DNA of 64,000 nucleotides from Bacteroidota bacterium (GCA_016868875.1 VGFN01000001.1:1-64000), one strand, 5' to 3'; counted from the stretch's first letter, positions 1 through 9,158 are shown. Notes: a model not told the origin generated them from the letters alone. Translations and numbers: made by a program.

Positions 1-632
1 ACGGTTTCAATCCGTTGATCGAGAATGACTTGGTCTTCGGGCGAGGGGAGGCCTATGGAGCAGAATTTTTGCTGAAGAAAGCCAAAGGGGCGTTGAGCGG
101 ATGGATTGGTTACACCCTGTCATGGACCAACCGAAATTTTCCCGATATTATGAACGGGAAGACCTATCCTTACAAATTCGATCGTCGGCATGATTTATCC
201 GTGGTGGCTTCGTGGAACCAGAGCCCAAGGTGGAAATTTTCCGGAACCTTTGTTTTATCGACGGGTAATGCGTACACGCTGCCTGAGTCACGTTATTTCT
301 TCGAGGGTCAAATCATCGATCAAATAGGGGAAAGGAACTCTTTTCGATTGCCGAACTACCATCGTTTGGACTTCTCGGCAGTGTACACGCCGCGCGCTGA
401 ACGCTTCAATCAAAGCCCCAATGCTGCTGGATCAGAACCAAGATTAGGGAGACGGAGTCGTTACCTCGGGGAATGGGTCTTTGCGGTGTATAACATTTAC
501 AGCCGATTAAATCCTTTCTTTATTTATCTGGATAACGAAGGTTCTTTGCAACAAAATTCACTCAAGGTCCAGGCGAAGCAGGTTTCGTTGTTCCCAATCA
601 TTCCTTCGGTCACCTGGAACTTTAAATTTTAA
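1..632 (+). CDS. TonB-dependent receptor, C-terminal part (cut by window edge)
   Basis: The frame is open from base 3, so the real start lies left of the window and about 210 C-terminal residues are seen. The protein shows alternating polar/aromatic strands typical of an outer-membrane beta-barrel (for example GYTLSWTNRNF and FDRRHDLSVVASW, patterns common in the last strands of SusC/CirA-like receptors) and it ends in an aromatic residue (WNFKF), the usual signal for BAM-dependent insertion. Family knowledge: such receptors import large substrates with TonB/ExbBD energy. The next gene begins 4 bases downstream and encodes a DUF4249 lipoprotein, a frequent partner of TonB receptors in Bacteroidota, so the two are probably co-transcribed. 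The substrate cannot be told from this fragment. Confidence 0.8.
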   Translation, partial: GFNPLIENDLVFGRGEAYGAEFLLKKAKGALSGWIGYTLSWTNRNFPDIMNGKTYPYKFDRRHDLSVVASWNQSPRWKFSGTFVLSTGNAYTLPESRYFFEGQIIDQIGERNSFRLPNYHRLDFSAVYTPRAERFNQSPNAAGSEPRLGRRSRYLGEWVFAVYNIYSRLNPFFIYLDNEGSLQQNSLKVQAKQVSLFPIIPSVTWNFKF

Positions 633-636
633 GAAG

Positions 637-1608
637 ATGAAGGGGCTTTTAATCCATCCAACAGCACGAAAGTCGCTTTTCTGGTTATGGAGTTCCATGC
701 TATTGATGGGCTGTGAGAAAAACATTACATTGGATTTACCCCCACCGAAGCCATACCTCGTGGTTTACGGGGTGGTAGAGCCTGATTCCCTGATCAAGGT
801 GAGCCTTAGCCGAAATTCTGCGTATTTCGATCCTGTGGATTTGAATGCTGTTCTAAATCTTTTGGACTACAGAGCCACCGTGATTGCCTCCTGCCTTGAT
901 TCCTTGGGGAATACCGTGGTCGATACCTTGAGACCTTTACAGCTTCCGGAATTTCCTATCCTTCAGTATTGGACGGTCTTCAATTATGTGGGGAACAAAA
1001 TTCGTGGCCAGCATAACAAGATTTATCATTTACGCATTGTGCATCCTGATCATGAAATAACCGCTACGACCTTGGTCCCACCGCCTTCCCGAATGGATTC
1101 CATCTGGACCCGAACGCGGGCAGCCATCCAACAGCAGTCCAATCCCACTGCGACCCCAACAAGGAGGGATAGCGAACTGGTCCAACTGTATTACCGTTAC
1201 CGTGATCCGCAGGCCCCGGGCGATCAGGTTCGGGTTTTTACCAAATCCAACAGCGAGGTCCAGTGGTCAACTGCGTTCAACTCCGTTTACGACGATCAAT
1301 TCTTCAACGGCCAATCCATTGACTTTGTGTTACCACGAGGCAAAGAAGCTTATTTATTCAACGATTCCACCACCTTTGAGGAGTTTGGTTTGTTTCAAGC
1401 CGGGGATACCATCGATATCAAATGGGCATCGATTGACCGTACTGGTTTCTTGTTTTGGCGTAGCCTGGCTCAGGCCGCAGGAGGCGGGGGCGGTCCCTTC
1501 GGGGCCCAACCCACGGTGACCACGAATTTGAAAGCCCTGCGCGGTGGTGCCTTGGGGCTATGGGCAGGGTACGGGTCGGTGCATTATCGGCACATTGTAC
1601 CCAAGTAA
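637..1608 (+). CDS. DUF4249 family lipoprotein
   Basis: A 323-residue protein with a hydrophobic N-terminal signal and a lipobox LLMGC, with lipidated Cys at about residue 26. The start of the mature part (NITLDLPPPKPYLVVYGVVEPDSLIKVSLSR) has the pattern of the DUF4249 family: an immunoglobulin-like first domain followed by a beta-rich body. There is a Gly-rich tract (five Gly) near residue 287. Family knowledge: DUF4249 proteins are predicted outer-membrane lipoproteins encoded beside TonB-dependent receptors in Bacteroidota; their biochemical role is not established. The 4-base spacing to the upstream receptor gene supports one operon and a joint role in uptake or surface binding. Function beyond that is not inferred. 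Confidence 0.85.
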   Translation: MKGLLIHPTARKSLFWLWSSMLLMGCEKNITLDLPPPKPYLVVYGVVEPDSLIKVSLSRNSAYFDPVDLNAVLNLLDYRATVIASCLDSLGNTVVDTLRPLQLPEFPILQYWTVFNYVGNKIRGQHNKIYHLRIVHPDHEITATTLVPPPSRMDSIWTRTRAAIQQQSNPTATPTRRDSELVQLYYRYRDPQAPGDQVRVFTKSNSEVQWSTAFNSVYDDQFFNGQSIDFVLPRGKEAYLFNDSTTFEEFGLFQAGDTIDIKWASIDRTGFLFWRSLAQAAGGGGGPFGAQPTVTTNLKALRGGALGLWAGYGSVHYRHIVPK

Positions 1609-1655
1609 ACATCGTATTTTCACAAGGTCTTTTTTTCTAAAGCGACGCCACAATC

Positions 1656-2588
1656 ATGGAACATCATGCCGTCCTCATCATCGGTTCAGGGCCTGCCGGA
1701 TATACCGCCGCGATATACGCTGCAAGGGCAGGGCTTAACCCTCTTCTGTACCAAGGTCTCCAACCTGGAGGCCAATTGACCATCACCACCGAAGTCGAAA
1801 ATTACCCGGGCTATGCGGCAGGGGTCCAAGGGCCTCAGATGATGGAAGACTTCCGGCAACAGGCATTGCGCATGGGGACCGATATCCGCTACGGTATTGT
1901 CACCAAGGTTGATTTGAACGCCCATCCCAAACGCATCACCGTGGATGGACAAGTCGAATTGACGGCCGATGCAGTCATTATCGCCACCGGTGCTTCCGCC
2001 AAGTGGTTGGGTTTGCCATCTGAACAGCGATTGAACGGCCACGGCGTTTCGGCATGCGCGGTATGCGATGGATTTTTCTTCAGGGGTCAAGATGTGGCGG
2101 TCGTTGGAGGTGGGGATACGGCTGCAGAGGAGGCTACCTACCTGGCTAAAATATGCAAATCAGTTCATTTAATTGTCCGAAGGGACGAACTAAGAGCGTC
2201 CAAAGCCATGCAAGAAAGGGTTTTTCGCACCCCGAATTTGACGGTTCATTGGAACAGCGAAACCGATGAAATCCTTGGTGCTGAACAAGTGGAAGGCGTA
2301 CGGCTCCGCAATACGGTGGATGGGAGCCTTCGAGAAATTGCGGTTCAAGGTTTCTTTGTGGCAATAGGGCATACTCCGAATACATCGCTATTCCAAGGTC
2401 AGTTGGATATGGACGAGACGGGTTACCTGCTCACGGTGCCTGGTTCCACACAGACCAAGATCGAAGGAGTTTTCGCGGCAGGAGACGCCCAAGACAAAAT
2501 TTATCGGCAAGCGGTAACCGCTGCGGGTACCGGATGCATGGCCGCCCTCGATGCGGAGCGTTGGCTTGCGGCAAGAGGTCACGCGTAG
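1656..2588 (+). CDS. trxB: thioredoxin-disulfide reductase
   Basis: A 310-residue flavoprotein that reduces thioredoxin with NADPH. Visible motifs in order: FAD-binding GSGPAGYTAA (residues 10-19), a GGQL segment near 38, redox-active CAVCDG with Cys134 and Cys137, NADPH-binding VVGGGDTAAEEA (about 148-159), and the C-terminal FAD motif GVFAAGDAQD. Length and motif order match low-molecular-weight bacterial TrxB. ATG 1656 is the only sensible start because the FAD motif begins ten residues later. It stands alone on the plus strand, with 47 bases after the DUF4249 gene and an 8-base gap to the convergent oxidoreductase gene. With bshB1 at 41-42 kb it suggests both thioredoxin and bacillithiol are used for thiol balance. 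Confidence 0.97.
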   Translation: MEHHAVLIIGSGPAGYTAAIYAARAGLNPLLYQGLQPGGQLTITTEVENYPGYAAGVQGPQMMEDFRQQALRMGTDIRYGIVTKVDLNAHPKRITVDGQVELTADAVIIATGASAKWLGLPSEQRLNGHGVSACAVCDGFFFRGQDVAVVGGGDTAAEEATYLAKICKSVHLIVRRDELRASKAMQERVFRTPNLTVHWNSETDEILGAEQVEGVRLRNTVDGSLREIAVQGFFVAIGHTPNTSLFQGQLDMDETGYLLTVPGSTQTKIEGVFAAGDAQDKIYRQAVTAAGTGCMAALDAERWLAARGHA

Positions 2589-2596
2589 AGCGCAGT

Positions 2597-3895
2597 TCAA
2601 GCCCTGGCCTGCAGGGCCATACAAGCCACTCGTCTGCCCATTTCAGGCCCCAGGGCCATTCCCATACCGTTCATTCCCGCTACCAACCAGTCTCCGTTTT
2701 GCAAATTCAGACAATGCGGAAGTCCGGATTGGGTAAAGCCCATAGTTCCGCTCCAACGTGATTCCCATTCCAAATCAGGGGCCAGACCCAATACATCCAC
2801 GGAATAGGCTTTTAGATATTCACTTATACTTTGGTTTTCAGACCATTCCGTGGTTTGCTCTAAAGCGAAATCCTGGTTACGTCCTCCACCCAAGAGCAAG
2901 CGACCCGCATGGGTGCGGTAATAGAGGTAACCGCGGTCTGCATGGTAGTTTCCGTTCAATCGTGCGATATCCACTGCTTTCAGTGGAGTAGTTGCCCACA
3001 TTTGCCCACGCTGTGGAACCACGGAATCCCTTTGGTCGATTTGCAAATTTTTAGTTAAAGCATTGGTAGCGTAAATAACATTTTTAGACTTGATATTGAG
3101 CAAATTAATAAATTTTGGTAAAACATCATGGCCAAACGGACCTACGGGTTTAACCACCAAGCTTTGACCATCTCTTTGGACAAACTCCAGGCCTTCTTGA
3201 ATGCGAATTCCCAGATTTCGAGCATAGCGTAGGAGGGACTCTCTAAGGAGAAAAGGGTTGACCTGACCTTCCCATGCCATGGGAATCTGCCCCATGGCCT
3301 CAGGGCCCCAGGGAGATGAATGGGCTGTATTTCCCCTGGTGAATGGTTGCCATTCTCCGAAATAAGGGGTTGGCAATGGCTTGTGGCGCATCGTGCTTTT
3401 TTGGCGACGTTTGGGAGTGAATGGAAGGGCACGGGCCGCAGCAGATTCGAGAACAGTGTTCAAGGAGGGTAAACCCGTGATGACGGCTTCATGCGATGGA
3501 ACCGCATGGGAATAGGGCGATTTCTCCATCGCCATGACCTCATAACCCCGCACATTGCGAAGCCCAATTGCATTTCCACCCAATAAATACAGGGTTCTTT
3601 GAATGCCGGCCCATTTAGCCGCAAGGAGATCGACGAGAGAGTCCTCACCAAGATTTTCGTAATCCGCCAAGAGTTCAGATGGTGAACCTAGGCACAAGAA
3701 GCCTGCATTGCGGGTACTGGCTACGGCACCCAGGGAACGGGCCTCCAAGACCATGACTTTCATTCGAGAATTTCGCCTTTTGATTTCGATGGCGGCATGC
3801 AAGCCCGTCACACCTGCGCCAACAACCACAAAATCCCAGGCTTCGGAGAGGGCGCTTTTTTCCCAATACGATAATTCGATTTGGCCTGATTGCAT
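2597..3895 (-). CDS. FAD-dependent oxidoreductase, DAO family
   Basis: About 432 residues, cytoplasmic. The N-terminal dinucleotide-binding fold is VVVGAGVTGLHAAIEI, followed about 20 residues later by the VLEA acidic end of the second strand and then ASTRNAGFLC, a typical D-amino-acid-oxidase/glycine-oxidase-like substrate region. A second conserved stretch near the C-terminus (MNGMGMALGPEMGRRVA) closes the FAD site, as in the GMG-type ends of the DAO superfamily. The substrate is not predictable; sarcosine-oxidase-like, D-amino-acid-dehydrogenase-like or GlpD-like activities are all possible. The ATG at 3895 is preferred over the TTG 21 bases upstream. The gene converges on trxB with only 8 bases between the stops. 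Confidence 0.8.
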   Translation of the reverse strand: MQSGQIELSYWEKSALSEAWDFVVVGAGVTGLHAAIEIKRRNSRMKVMVLEARSLGAVASTRNAGFLCLGSPSELLADYENLGEDSLVDLLAAKWAGIQRTLYLLGGNAIGLRNVRGYEVMAMEKSPYSHAVPSHEAVITGLPSLNTVLESAAARALPFTPKRRQKSTMRHKPLPTPYFGEWQPFTRGNTAHSSPWGPEAMGQIPMAWEGQVNPFLLRESLLRYARNLGIRIQEGLEFVQRDGQSLVVKPVGPFGHDVLPKFINLLNIKSKNVIYATNALTKNLQIDQRDSVVPQRGQMWATTPLKAVDIARLNGNYHADRGYLYYRTHAGRLLLGGGRNQDFALEQTTEWSENQSISEYLKAYSVDVLGLAPDLEWESRWSGTMGFTQSGLPHCLNLQNGDWLVAGMNGMGMALGPEMGRRVACMALQARA

Positions 3896-3961
3896 AGGGG
3901 TCAAAAAAAATACCAAAATAGAATATCTGGGCAGAAGGGCGATATGGCCTTTTTATTATTA

Positions 3962-3981
3962 TACATAATATTAATTATGTA
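3962..3981. repeat. AT-rich inverted repeat (8-bp arms, 4-base loop)
   Basis: TACATAAT at 3962-3969 is matched exactly by ATTATGTA at 3974-3981. It lies in the 150-base intergenic region between the divergent FAD oxidoreductase and membrane-protein genes. It is a possible operator or weak hairpin; AT-rich composition makes chance occurrence plausible. Confidence 0.4.
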
Positions 3982-4018
3982 ACTAATTCAGGTTTTATCA
4001 AGCAAACTGACAACGGCA

Positions 4019-4026
4019 TATTTTTG
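4019..4026 (+). promoter_or_regulatory. candidate -7 promoter box TATTTTTG
   Basis: Exact match to the Bacteroidota -7 consensus TAnnTTTG, 19 bases before the ATG at 4046. No clear TTG at the -33 position was found, so this rests on the -7 box alone. Confidence 0.4.
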
Positions 4027-4045
4027 TATTTTGTAAAAAATACCT

Positions 4046-5125
4046 ATGAGCTTAGACGGTGATGATTTCTCATCGGAAAATGAAAATGCATTCTCATCGG
4101 GGAATCGCAACAGAAAATCGAGGAGATATTCCAAGGATCGTGCAAGACGTTCCGCCCTGATTGCCGATGAAGCGGATTCGCTGACCAAGAGCAGCGATAC
4201 CAGATTACGTGTGGACGAGGATCGTGAAAGAATGATAATTAACCCCGGCAAAAGCCTCAAAAGTTCGGCCAAAGATTTACCGAAATATTACCGAAGCATC
4301 TTTTTGTATTCCTGGGGATTTTTTATACTGGCTTACGCCATGGTCTATTTACCCGGCAAAATCGCTTCGGCATTTCTGGCATCCTTGTCTTCGCGCGGCC
4401 CCGTCATTTACCACCATAAAATTCTTTTCACCAATGTCGTGGGTTGGGAACGCGGCGATGCCCTTTCGATATTCACAGCGCCATTGGTAGTAGATTTCCT
4501 TCAGAGTGTGTTGTACACCACAGTCTTTTTGGCACTTAAACGAATCGAAGGCTATTGGAAAATTTTGGCCTTTTGGTTCATGTTTCATAGCAGCCTGCGT
4601 CTGACCGGCTGCGTGCTTCCGGGGATAGTTTCAGGGGAAGAATTCGGCTATGTCGCAGGCTGGTTGTACATGAATTCCGCGGTTTTGTTTATTCTCCTTT
4701 TCTTATCCATCCTCGCCATGCTTGGTTTATCGGCCTTGCTAAGCAAATGGGCTATGGAATGTGCCTTCTCCAAGCATATGGTCATGAAGAAAAAGCGTCA
4801 AGAGTATCTATTCTTTTACCTGGGCCTTCCTGCCCTTAGCGGAATTTTGCTCATCGCCTTATTTCATGGGGTGGATTGGTCCGCCCTGTCCATTGGTCAA
4901 TTCAAAGTCAATGATTGGTGGGCCTCAGCCCATGAATTGACGTTGCTTGGGCAAGCCTTGCTGATGTACGGGGCTGCAGCAGCTTTCGTTTTGTGGTACA
5001 AAGAACAGGAAATCATGTGCCAAAGGGATTTAAGAATGCAGAAAATCAACCCTTTGGTGATGGGCTTATCGATACTCCTTCCTTTGTTTGGCCGAATCGT
5101 ACTCGGTGAAGGTTGGTTTTGGTAA
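4046..5125 (+). CDS. multi-spanning membrane protein of unknown function
   Basis: 359 residues. I do not recognise the family. The first ~85 residues are hydrophilic and rich in Ser, Asp, Arg and Lys (a cytoplasmic disordered tail). Then come about seven hydrophobic segments, roughly at residues 90-112, 145-168, 172-190, 205-240, 253-275, 290-315 and 330-350. The segment MFHSSLRLTGCVLPG followed by EEFGYVAGWLY contains His, Arg and Glu inside or beside membrane spans. No Walker, HExxH or histidine-kinase motif was seen. The gene is a single transcription unit, divergent from the oxidoreductase gene and convergent with the OmpH-like gene. The start is supported by a TATTTTTG box just upstream. 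Confidence 0.75.
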   Translation: MSLDGDDFSSENENAFSSGNRNRKSRRYSKDRARRSALIADEADSLTKSSDTRLRVDEDRERMIINPGKSLKSSAKDLPKYYRSIFLYSWGFFILAYAMVYLPGKIASAFLASLSSRGPVIYHHKILFTNVVGWERGDALSIFTAPLVVDFLQSVLYTTVFLALKRIEGYWKILAFWFMFHSSLRLTGCVLPGIVSGEEFGYVAGWLYMNSAVLFILLFLSILAMLGLSALLSKWAMECAFSKHMVMKKKRQEYLFFYLGLPALSGILLIALFHGVDWSALSIGQFKVNDWWASAHELTLLGQALLMYGAAAAFVLWYKEQEIMCQRDLRMQKINPLVMGLSILLPLFGRIVLGEGWFW

Positions 5126-5152
5126 TTGGAATGCTTTTGTAGGGACGAGCCT

Positions 5153-5821
5153 CTAGGGGTATCGTGCATTCAAGTAGCTCACAAGCTGCTCGGTAACGTC
5201 CACCAAACTGTCCCCGTAGAGGAGGCCTGATCCAACCTGACGAGCCATCAGGAAGCGATAGCCTCTGGCTTTGCTGAAGAGTTCAAATTCTTTGTCCAAA
5301 AGTCCTCTTAATTCTTGGTCTACACTGCTTTCAGATTTAGAAAGTTCTTGCATGATCCCCTCCCTCATTTGGACTAGATTTTGTTCTTTGCGGGCCAACA
5401 TTTGTTCTGTACTGGCACGTTGGCTCTCCCCCATGGCGGCCGCGTTGCGGTTAAAATCCTCAAGCTCTTTGCGAAAGCGGGTGGCCTCTGCTTCAAACTC
5501 TTTCTCTGCTTTCTGAAGTCGGGCTTGCAGTGCATTTCGTTTCCGTACCATTAACTTAAATCTGACGGCAATTTCTTCAGATTGAACAAAGGCAATACCC
5601 CCGTTACGGTTTACTAAGGAATCAAATACAAGACCTTCTTTGGTGGGGATAGGACTCATTGTATTGGCCGTAGAATCGTTATTACCAAGTTTTTGATTCT
5701 TCTCTGTTGAATTCTTTCCGAGATCTGCCTTTTTATTCTTATCAGAAGACATAGTCAAGACCGCCAAAATCAATCCTACAAACAAAGCAATGACTCCAAA
5801 AAATTTTAAGATGCTATTCAT
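5153..5821 (-). CDS. OmpH/Skp-like periplasmic chaperone family protein
   Basis: 222 residues. An N-terminal hydrophobic segment (FFGVIALFVGLILAVLTM) acts as a signal anchor, followed by a Lys/Asn/Ser-rich linker. The conserved Skp-type start of the folded part, GGIAFVQSEEIAVRF, begins near residue 74. A long charged coiled-coil (about residues 90-165: KRNALQARLQKAEKEFEAEATRFRKELEDF) and a C-terminal strand/helix (GSGLLYGDSLVDVTEQLVSYLNARYP) complete the Skp tentacle architecture. Family knowledge: Skp binds unfolded outer-membrane proteins in the periplasm. Here the N-terminal segment may stay uncleaved. The gene starts 26 bases after the carboxylase stop and could be co-transcribed with it. 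Confidence 0.85.
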   Translation of the reverse strand: MNSILKFFGVIALFVGLILAVLTMSSDKNKKADLGKNSTEKNQKLGNNDSTANTMSPIPTKEGLVFDSLVNRNGGIAFVQSEEIAVRFKLMVRKRNALQARLQKAEKEFEAEATRFRKELEDFNRNAAAMGESQRASTEQMLARKEQNLVQMREGIMQELSKSESSVDQELRGLLDKEFELFSKARGYRFLMARQVGSGLLYGDSLVDVTEQLVSYLNARYP

Positions 5822-5847
5822 ATTTGAGATATAAAAATTGAAAGGTA

Positions 5848-7395
5848 CTAAAGTGGTATGTTGCCATGCTTGCGTGGCGATGGAACAAAGGCCTTGGATT
5901 GCAGATGAGCAAAGGCTCTCAGGATGCGCTTGCGGCTTTCTGAAGGGAGAATTACCTCGTCTATGAAACCGCGAGATGCGGCAATGTAGGGACTTGCGAA
6001 CTTTTCGGTATACTCGTTAACCTTATGATTCAAAGTTGATTCAGGGTCATTGCTTGAAGCAATTTCTCCTTTGAATATGATCTCGGCAGCCCCTTTGGGA
6101 CCCATGACCGCTATTTCCGCGCAGGGCCACGCAAAATTGAAATCAGCCCCGATATGCTTGGAATTCATGACATCGTAGGCTCCGCCGTAGGCTTTCCGGG
6201 TAATGAGAGTAACGCGGGGTACCGTGGCCTCGGCGAAGGCGTAGAGCAATTTGGCCCCGTTGGTGATGATGCCGTTCCATTCTTGTTCGGTACCCGGCAA
6301 GAAGCCCGGCACATCCACCAGCACCAGCAACGGTATTCGAAAGGCATCACAGAACCGAACAAAGCGGGCCGCTTTCTTGGATGCATTGTTATCCAGCACA
6401 CCCGCCAACACCATGGGCTGATTGGCCACCACCCCCACCGTTTGACCACTCATTCGTCCGAAGCCGACCAGGATATTTTCGGCAAACTCAGGTTGGACCT
6501 CCATCCAGGAATCGTTGTCCAAGAGGCCCTGTACCACCAGCTGCATATCGTAAGGAGTATTGGAAGAATCCGGGACCACCTGCTCCAAGACCGGGCGTAA
6601 ATCGTCGGGGCCGGGGTCTGACCAGCCATGACCACTGCGTGGAGGCTCCGCGCAATTCGGTGGCAAATAGGCCATCAGCTGCCTCACGGCCATTAGGCAT
6701 TCCCCTTCGTTGGGGTAGGTGAAATGGGCGATTCCCGAACGCGTTGCATGGGTATGTGCTCCCCCCAAATCCTCGGAACTCACCTCTTCATGGGTTACCG
6801 TCTTGACCACATTGGGACCGGTCACAAACATGTACGAAGTCTTCTCCACCATGAAAATCCAATCCGTCATTGCGGGCGAATACACAGCTCCCCCGGCGCA
6901 GGGCCCCATGATCACCGAGATCTGAGGTATCAAGCCGGAAGCCTTCACATTGCGGTAAAAAATATCCGCGTAACCTGCCAAGGAGGTTACTCCTTCTTGG
7001 ATACGAGCTCCCCCGGAATCGTTAAGCCCAATTAATGGAACCCCAATTCGAAGGGCCAGATCCATAAGCTTCACGATTTTTTCGGCATGGGTCTCCGACA
7101 GCGAGCCCCCCAACACGGTAAAATCTTGAGAAAAAACAGCGACCGTCATGCCATTGATTTTTCCCAAACCCGTAACTACCCCATCGCCCAAAATCAAGTC
7201 TTTGTCCAAACCAAAATCGGTACAACGATGGGTGACCATCGAGCCCATTTCCTCAAAGCTGCCGGCATCCAACAGGATTTCAAGCCTCTCTCTGGCGCTG
7301 AGTTTGCCTTTACGATGCTGGGCCTCCAAGCGAGCAGGCCCTCCCCCCTCCAACGAAGCCTTCTGGCGTTCGCGATATTGTTCCAAACCTTTCAT
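5848..7395 (-). CDS. pccB: acyl-CoA carboxylase carboxyltransferase (beta) subunit, propionyl-CoA type
   Basis: 515 residues, the usual length for PccB/AccD5-type carboxyltransferases. The N-terminal signature RKGKLSARERLEILLDAGSFEEMG, the first crotonase-like half (IGLNDSGGARIQEGV, then GPCAGGAVYSPAMTDW and the ETSEDLGGA-like motif VSSEDLGGAHTH) and the second half (FVDVPGFLPG-like LVDVPGFLPGTEQE, KAYGGAYDVMNSKH, WPCAEIAVMGPKGA) are all present. It transfers carboxyl from biotin to propionyl-CoA, or to another short acyl-CoA, in the cytoplasm. The biotin carboxylase/carrier partner is not in the window. Methylmalonyl-CoA decarboxylase alpha subunits share this fold, so substrate is inferred. 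It is divergent from paaN with 73 bases between. Confidence 0.93.
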   Translation of the reverse strand: MKGLEQYRERQKASLEGGGPARLEAQHRKGKLSARERLEILLDAGSFEEMGSMVTHRCTDFGLDKDLILGDGVVTGLGKINGMTVAVFSQDFTVLGGSLSETHAEKIVKLMDLALRIGVPLIGLNDSGGARIQEGVTSLAGYADIFYRNVKASGLIPQISVIMGPCAGGAVYSPAMTDWIFMVEKTSYMFVTGPNVVKTVTHEEVSSEDLGGAHTHATRSGIAHFTYPNEGECLMAVRQLMAYLPPNCAEPPRSGHGWSDPGPDDLRPVLEQVVPDSSNTPYDMQLVVQGLLDNDSWMEVQPEFAENILVGFGRMSGQTVGVVANQPMVLAGVLDNNASKKAARFVRFCDAFRIPLLVLVDVPGFLPGTEQEWNGIITNGAKLLYAFAEATVPRVTLITRKAYGGAYDVMNSKHIGADFNFAWPCAEIAVMGPKGAAEIIFKGEIASSNDPESTLNHKVNEYTEKFASPYIAASRGFIDEVILPSESRKRILRAFAHLQSKAFVPSPRKHGNIPL

Positions 7396-7441
7396 TGTCG
7401 GCGTTTGTTCATGGGTTACCGCGTAAAGGTAAGCATCAAGC

Positions 7442-7449
7442 TATTTTTG
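7442..7449 (+). promoter_or_regulatory. candidate -7 promoter box TATTTTTG for paaN-paaE
   Basis: Exact TAnnTTTG match, embedded in CTATTTTTGC, 19 bases before the paaN ATG. The same 10-mer lies upstream of purB. No -33 TTG at proper spacing was found. Confidence 0.45.
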
Positions 7450-7468
7450 CCCAATTCAATACTCAACC

Positions 7469-9154
7469 ATGAGCCTCATCGAAACCCACCGCCCCCTCTT
7501 ACAAGAAGCCGCCGCTGCCTTGCACGACCGTCGATATTACAGTCCCTTCCCGGAAAATCCCAAGGCCTACCCCACCGAAGCGGGCGCCCAGGGTGAAGCC
7601 TCCTTTCATGCCTCCCTGAACAAAGACTTTGATCGACTTTTGCAGGATCAACCGTTGCGCTTCGAAGGCGAAGAAGTATCGCCCTACCTGCAGAGCGGCT
7701 TGGGCATTCGCTATCCTGTGTTCGCCGATAAAACCCTGGTGGCCAAAGCCCAAAAAGCAAGAACCTCTTGGGTTCAAGCCGGACCGGAGCTGCGTTGCGC
7801 CATCTTGGTTGAGAGCTTGATGCGATTGCGGGATCACTTTGTGGAAATCGCCCATGCGACCATGCATACTACCGGGCAATCCTACATGATGTCCTTTCAG
7901 GCCTCCGGTCCCCATGCCGCCGACCGCGCTCTAGAATGCGTGGCCATGGCCTGGCAGGAACAAACCCGCTACGCTAAGCAGGCTGCATGGGTCAAAAGCA
8001 TGGGTAAAGTCTCGGTGGAATTGCACAAAACCTGGAAACCCATGGGCAAAGGGGTGGCCTTGGTGGTGGGTTGCTCCACCTTCCCGACCTGGAACAGCCT
8101 ACCCGGCATCTACGCCAGCTTGGCCGTAGGGAATCCGGTTTTGGTCAAACCGCACCCCAAAGCTGTCTACCCCATCGCCATTGTCACCGCTATCATTCAA
8201 ACAGTGTTACAAGAAAACGGATTCAGCCCCGAGCTCTGCCAATTGGCCTGCGATAGCACCGCCCATCCCCTCACCAAAGAGCTGGCAACCCACCCGGAAG
8301 TCCGCACCATTGATTATACCGGTAACAGTGAATTCGGGCAATGGCTCGAAGCCCAAAGCCTTTTTGGGAAAACCATTTTCACCGAAAAAGCAGGGGTCAA
8401 CGCGGTGCTTGTTCATTCGGCCCCGGACCTCAAAGCGGTTTGGGATAATTTGGCTTTCTCGGTTTCGTTGTACGCGGGGCAAATGTGCACCGCCCCCCAA
8501 AATATTTTCCTGCCCACCCAAGGAATCACCGATGCCAGCGGCCAACACCACAGCTACCAGGACTTGGTGGACGGCCTCAGCCAGGCCCTTTGCAAGATCA
8601 AGGACCACCCCCAGATGGGTCCCGGGGTTTTGGCGACGGTCCAAAATTCAAGGACCCTTGAACGAATCCGCAGCGTTCAAGAGCAGGCCGGCGATGCCGT
8701 TTTGTTGGCCTCTGAACCCATTGCCCACGAGGCCTTCCCCGATGCCCTATCCTGTTCGCCCTTGCTTATTGAGGCCTCCGCCGACCGTAAGGATTGGTTT
8801 GGTGCGGAACAATTTGGACCCATCGCCTTTGTGATTCCTTATACCGACGTTGACCAAGCCATGAATTTGATGTTGGAACAAATTCAACAACACGGCGCGC
8901 TGAGCTGTGGCTTGTACTGTACCGATGCGGACCTGGCCGACCGCTTGGCCGACCGCCTGGCGGTAGCCTTTGTGCCGGTTTCGTTGAACCTGACCGGTCC
9001 AATTTACTTGAACCAGCATGCGGCTTTTTCGGATTTCCACGGGACAGGTGGCAATGCCGCCGGGACCGCTTCCTTTTGTGATGCCAATTTTATTAACCAA
9101 CGCATGGTATGGGTGGGTCGCCGCGATATGGTAGCCGTACACCCCAACGCCTAA
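7469..9154 (+). CDS. paaN: PaaN-type aldehyde dehydrogenase of phenylacetate degradation
   Basis: 561 residues, matching the stand-alone PaaN subtype rather than the ~680-residue PaaZ fusion that carries an extra MaoC hydratase domain. Recognisable parts: N-terminal helical region, aldehyde-dehydrogenase motifs VVGCSTFPTWNSLPG and VKPHPKAVYPIAIV (cofactor strand/helix), DYTGNSEFGQWLE, FTEKAGVNAVLV, and the catalytic Cys in SLYAGQMCTAPQNIF. Family knowledge: it oxidises the semialdehyde made when the oxepin-CoA ring is opened. A separate hydratase would be needed elsewhere. paaE begins 4 bases after the stop, so the two are one unit. The ring-epoxidase genes paaABCD are absent from this window. 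Confidence 0.88.
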   Translation: MSLIETHRPLLQEAAAALHDRRYYSPFPENPKAYPTEAGAQGEASFHASLNKDFDRLLQDQPLRFEGEEVSPYLQSGLGIRYPVFADKTLVAKAQKARTSWVQAGPELRCAILVESLMRLRDHFVEIAHATMHTTGQSYMMSFQASGPHAADRALECVAMAWQEQTRYAKQAAWVKSMGKVSVELHKTWKPMGKGVALVVGCSTFPTWNSLPGIYASLAVGNPVLVKPHPKAVYPIAIVTAIIQTVLQENGFSPELCQLACDSTAHPLTKELATHPEVRTIDYTGNSEFGQWLEAQSLFGKTIFTEKAGVNAVLVHSAPDLKAVWDNLAFSVSLYAGQMCTAPQNIFLPTQGITDASGQHHSYQDLVDGLSQALCKIKDHPQMGPGVLATVQNSRTLERIRSVQEQAGDAVLLASEPIAHEAFPDALSCSPLLIEASADRKDWFGAEQFGPIAFVIPYTDVDQAMNLMLEQIQQHGALSCGLYCTDADLADRLADRLAVAFVPVSLNLTGPIYLNQHAAFSDFHGTGGNAAGTASFCDANFINQRMVWVGRRDMVAVHPNA

Positions 9155-9158
9155 TCTC

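Noticed and set aside
6154..6600. Long plus-strand reading frame of 148 residues opposite pccB
   Set aside because: It is antisense to a clear full-length carboxylase gene and its product has no patterned sequence.
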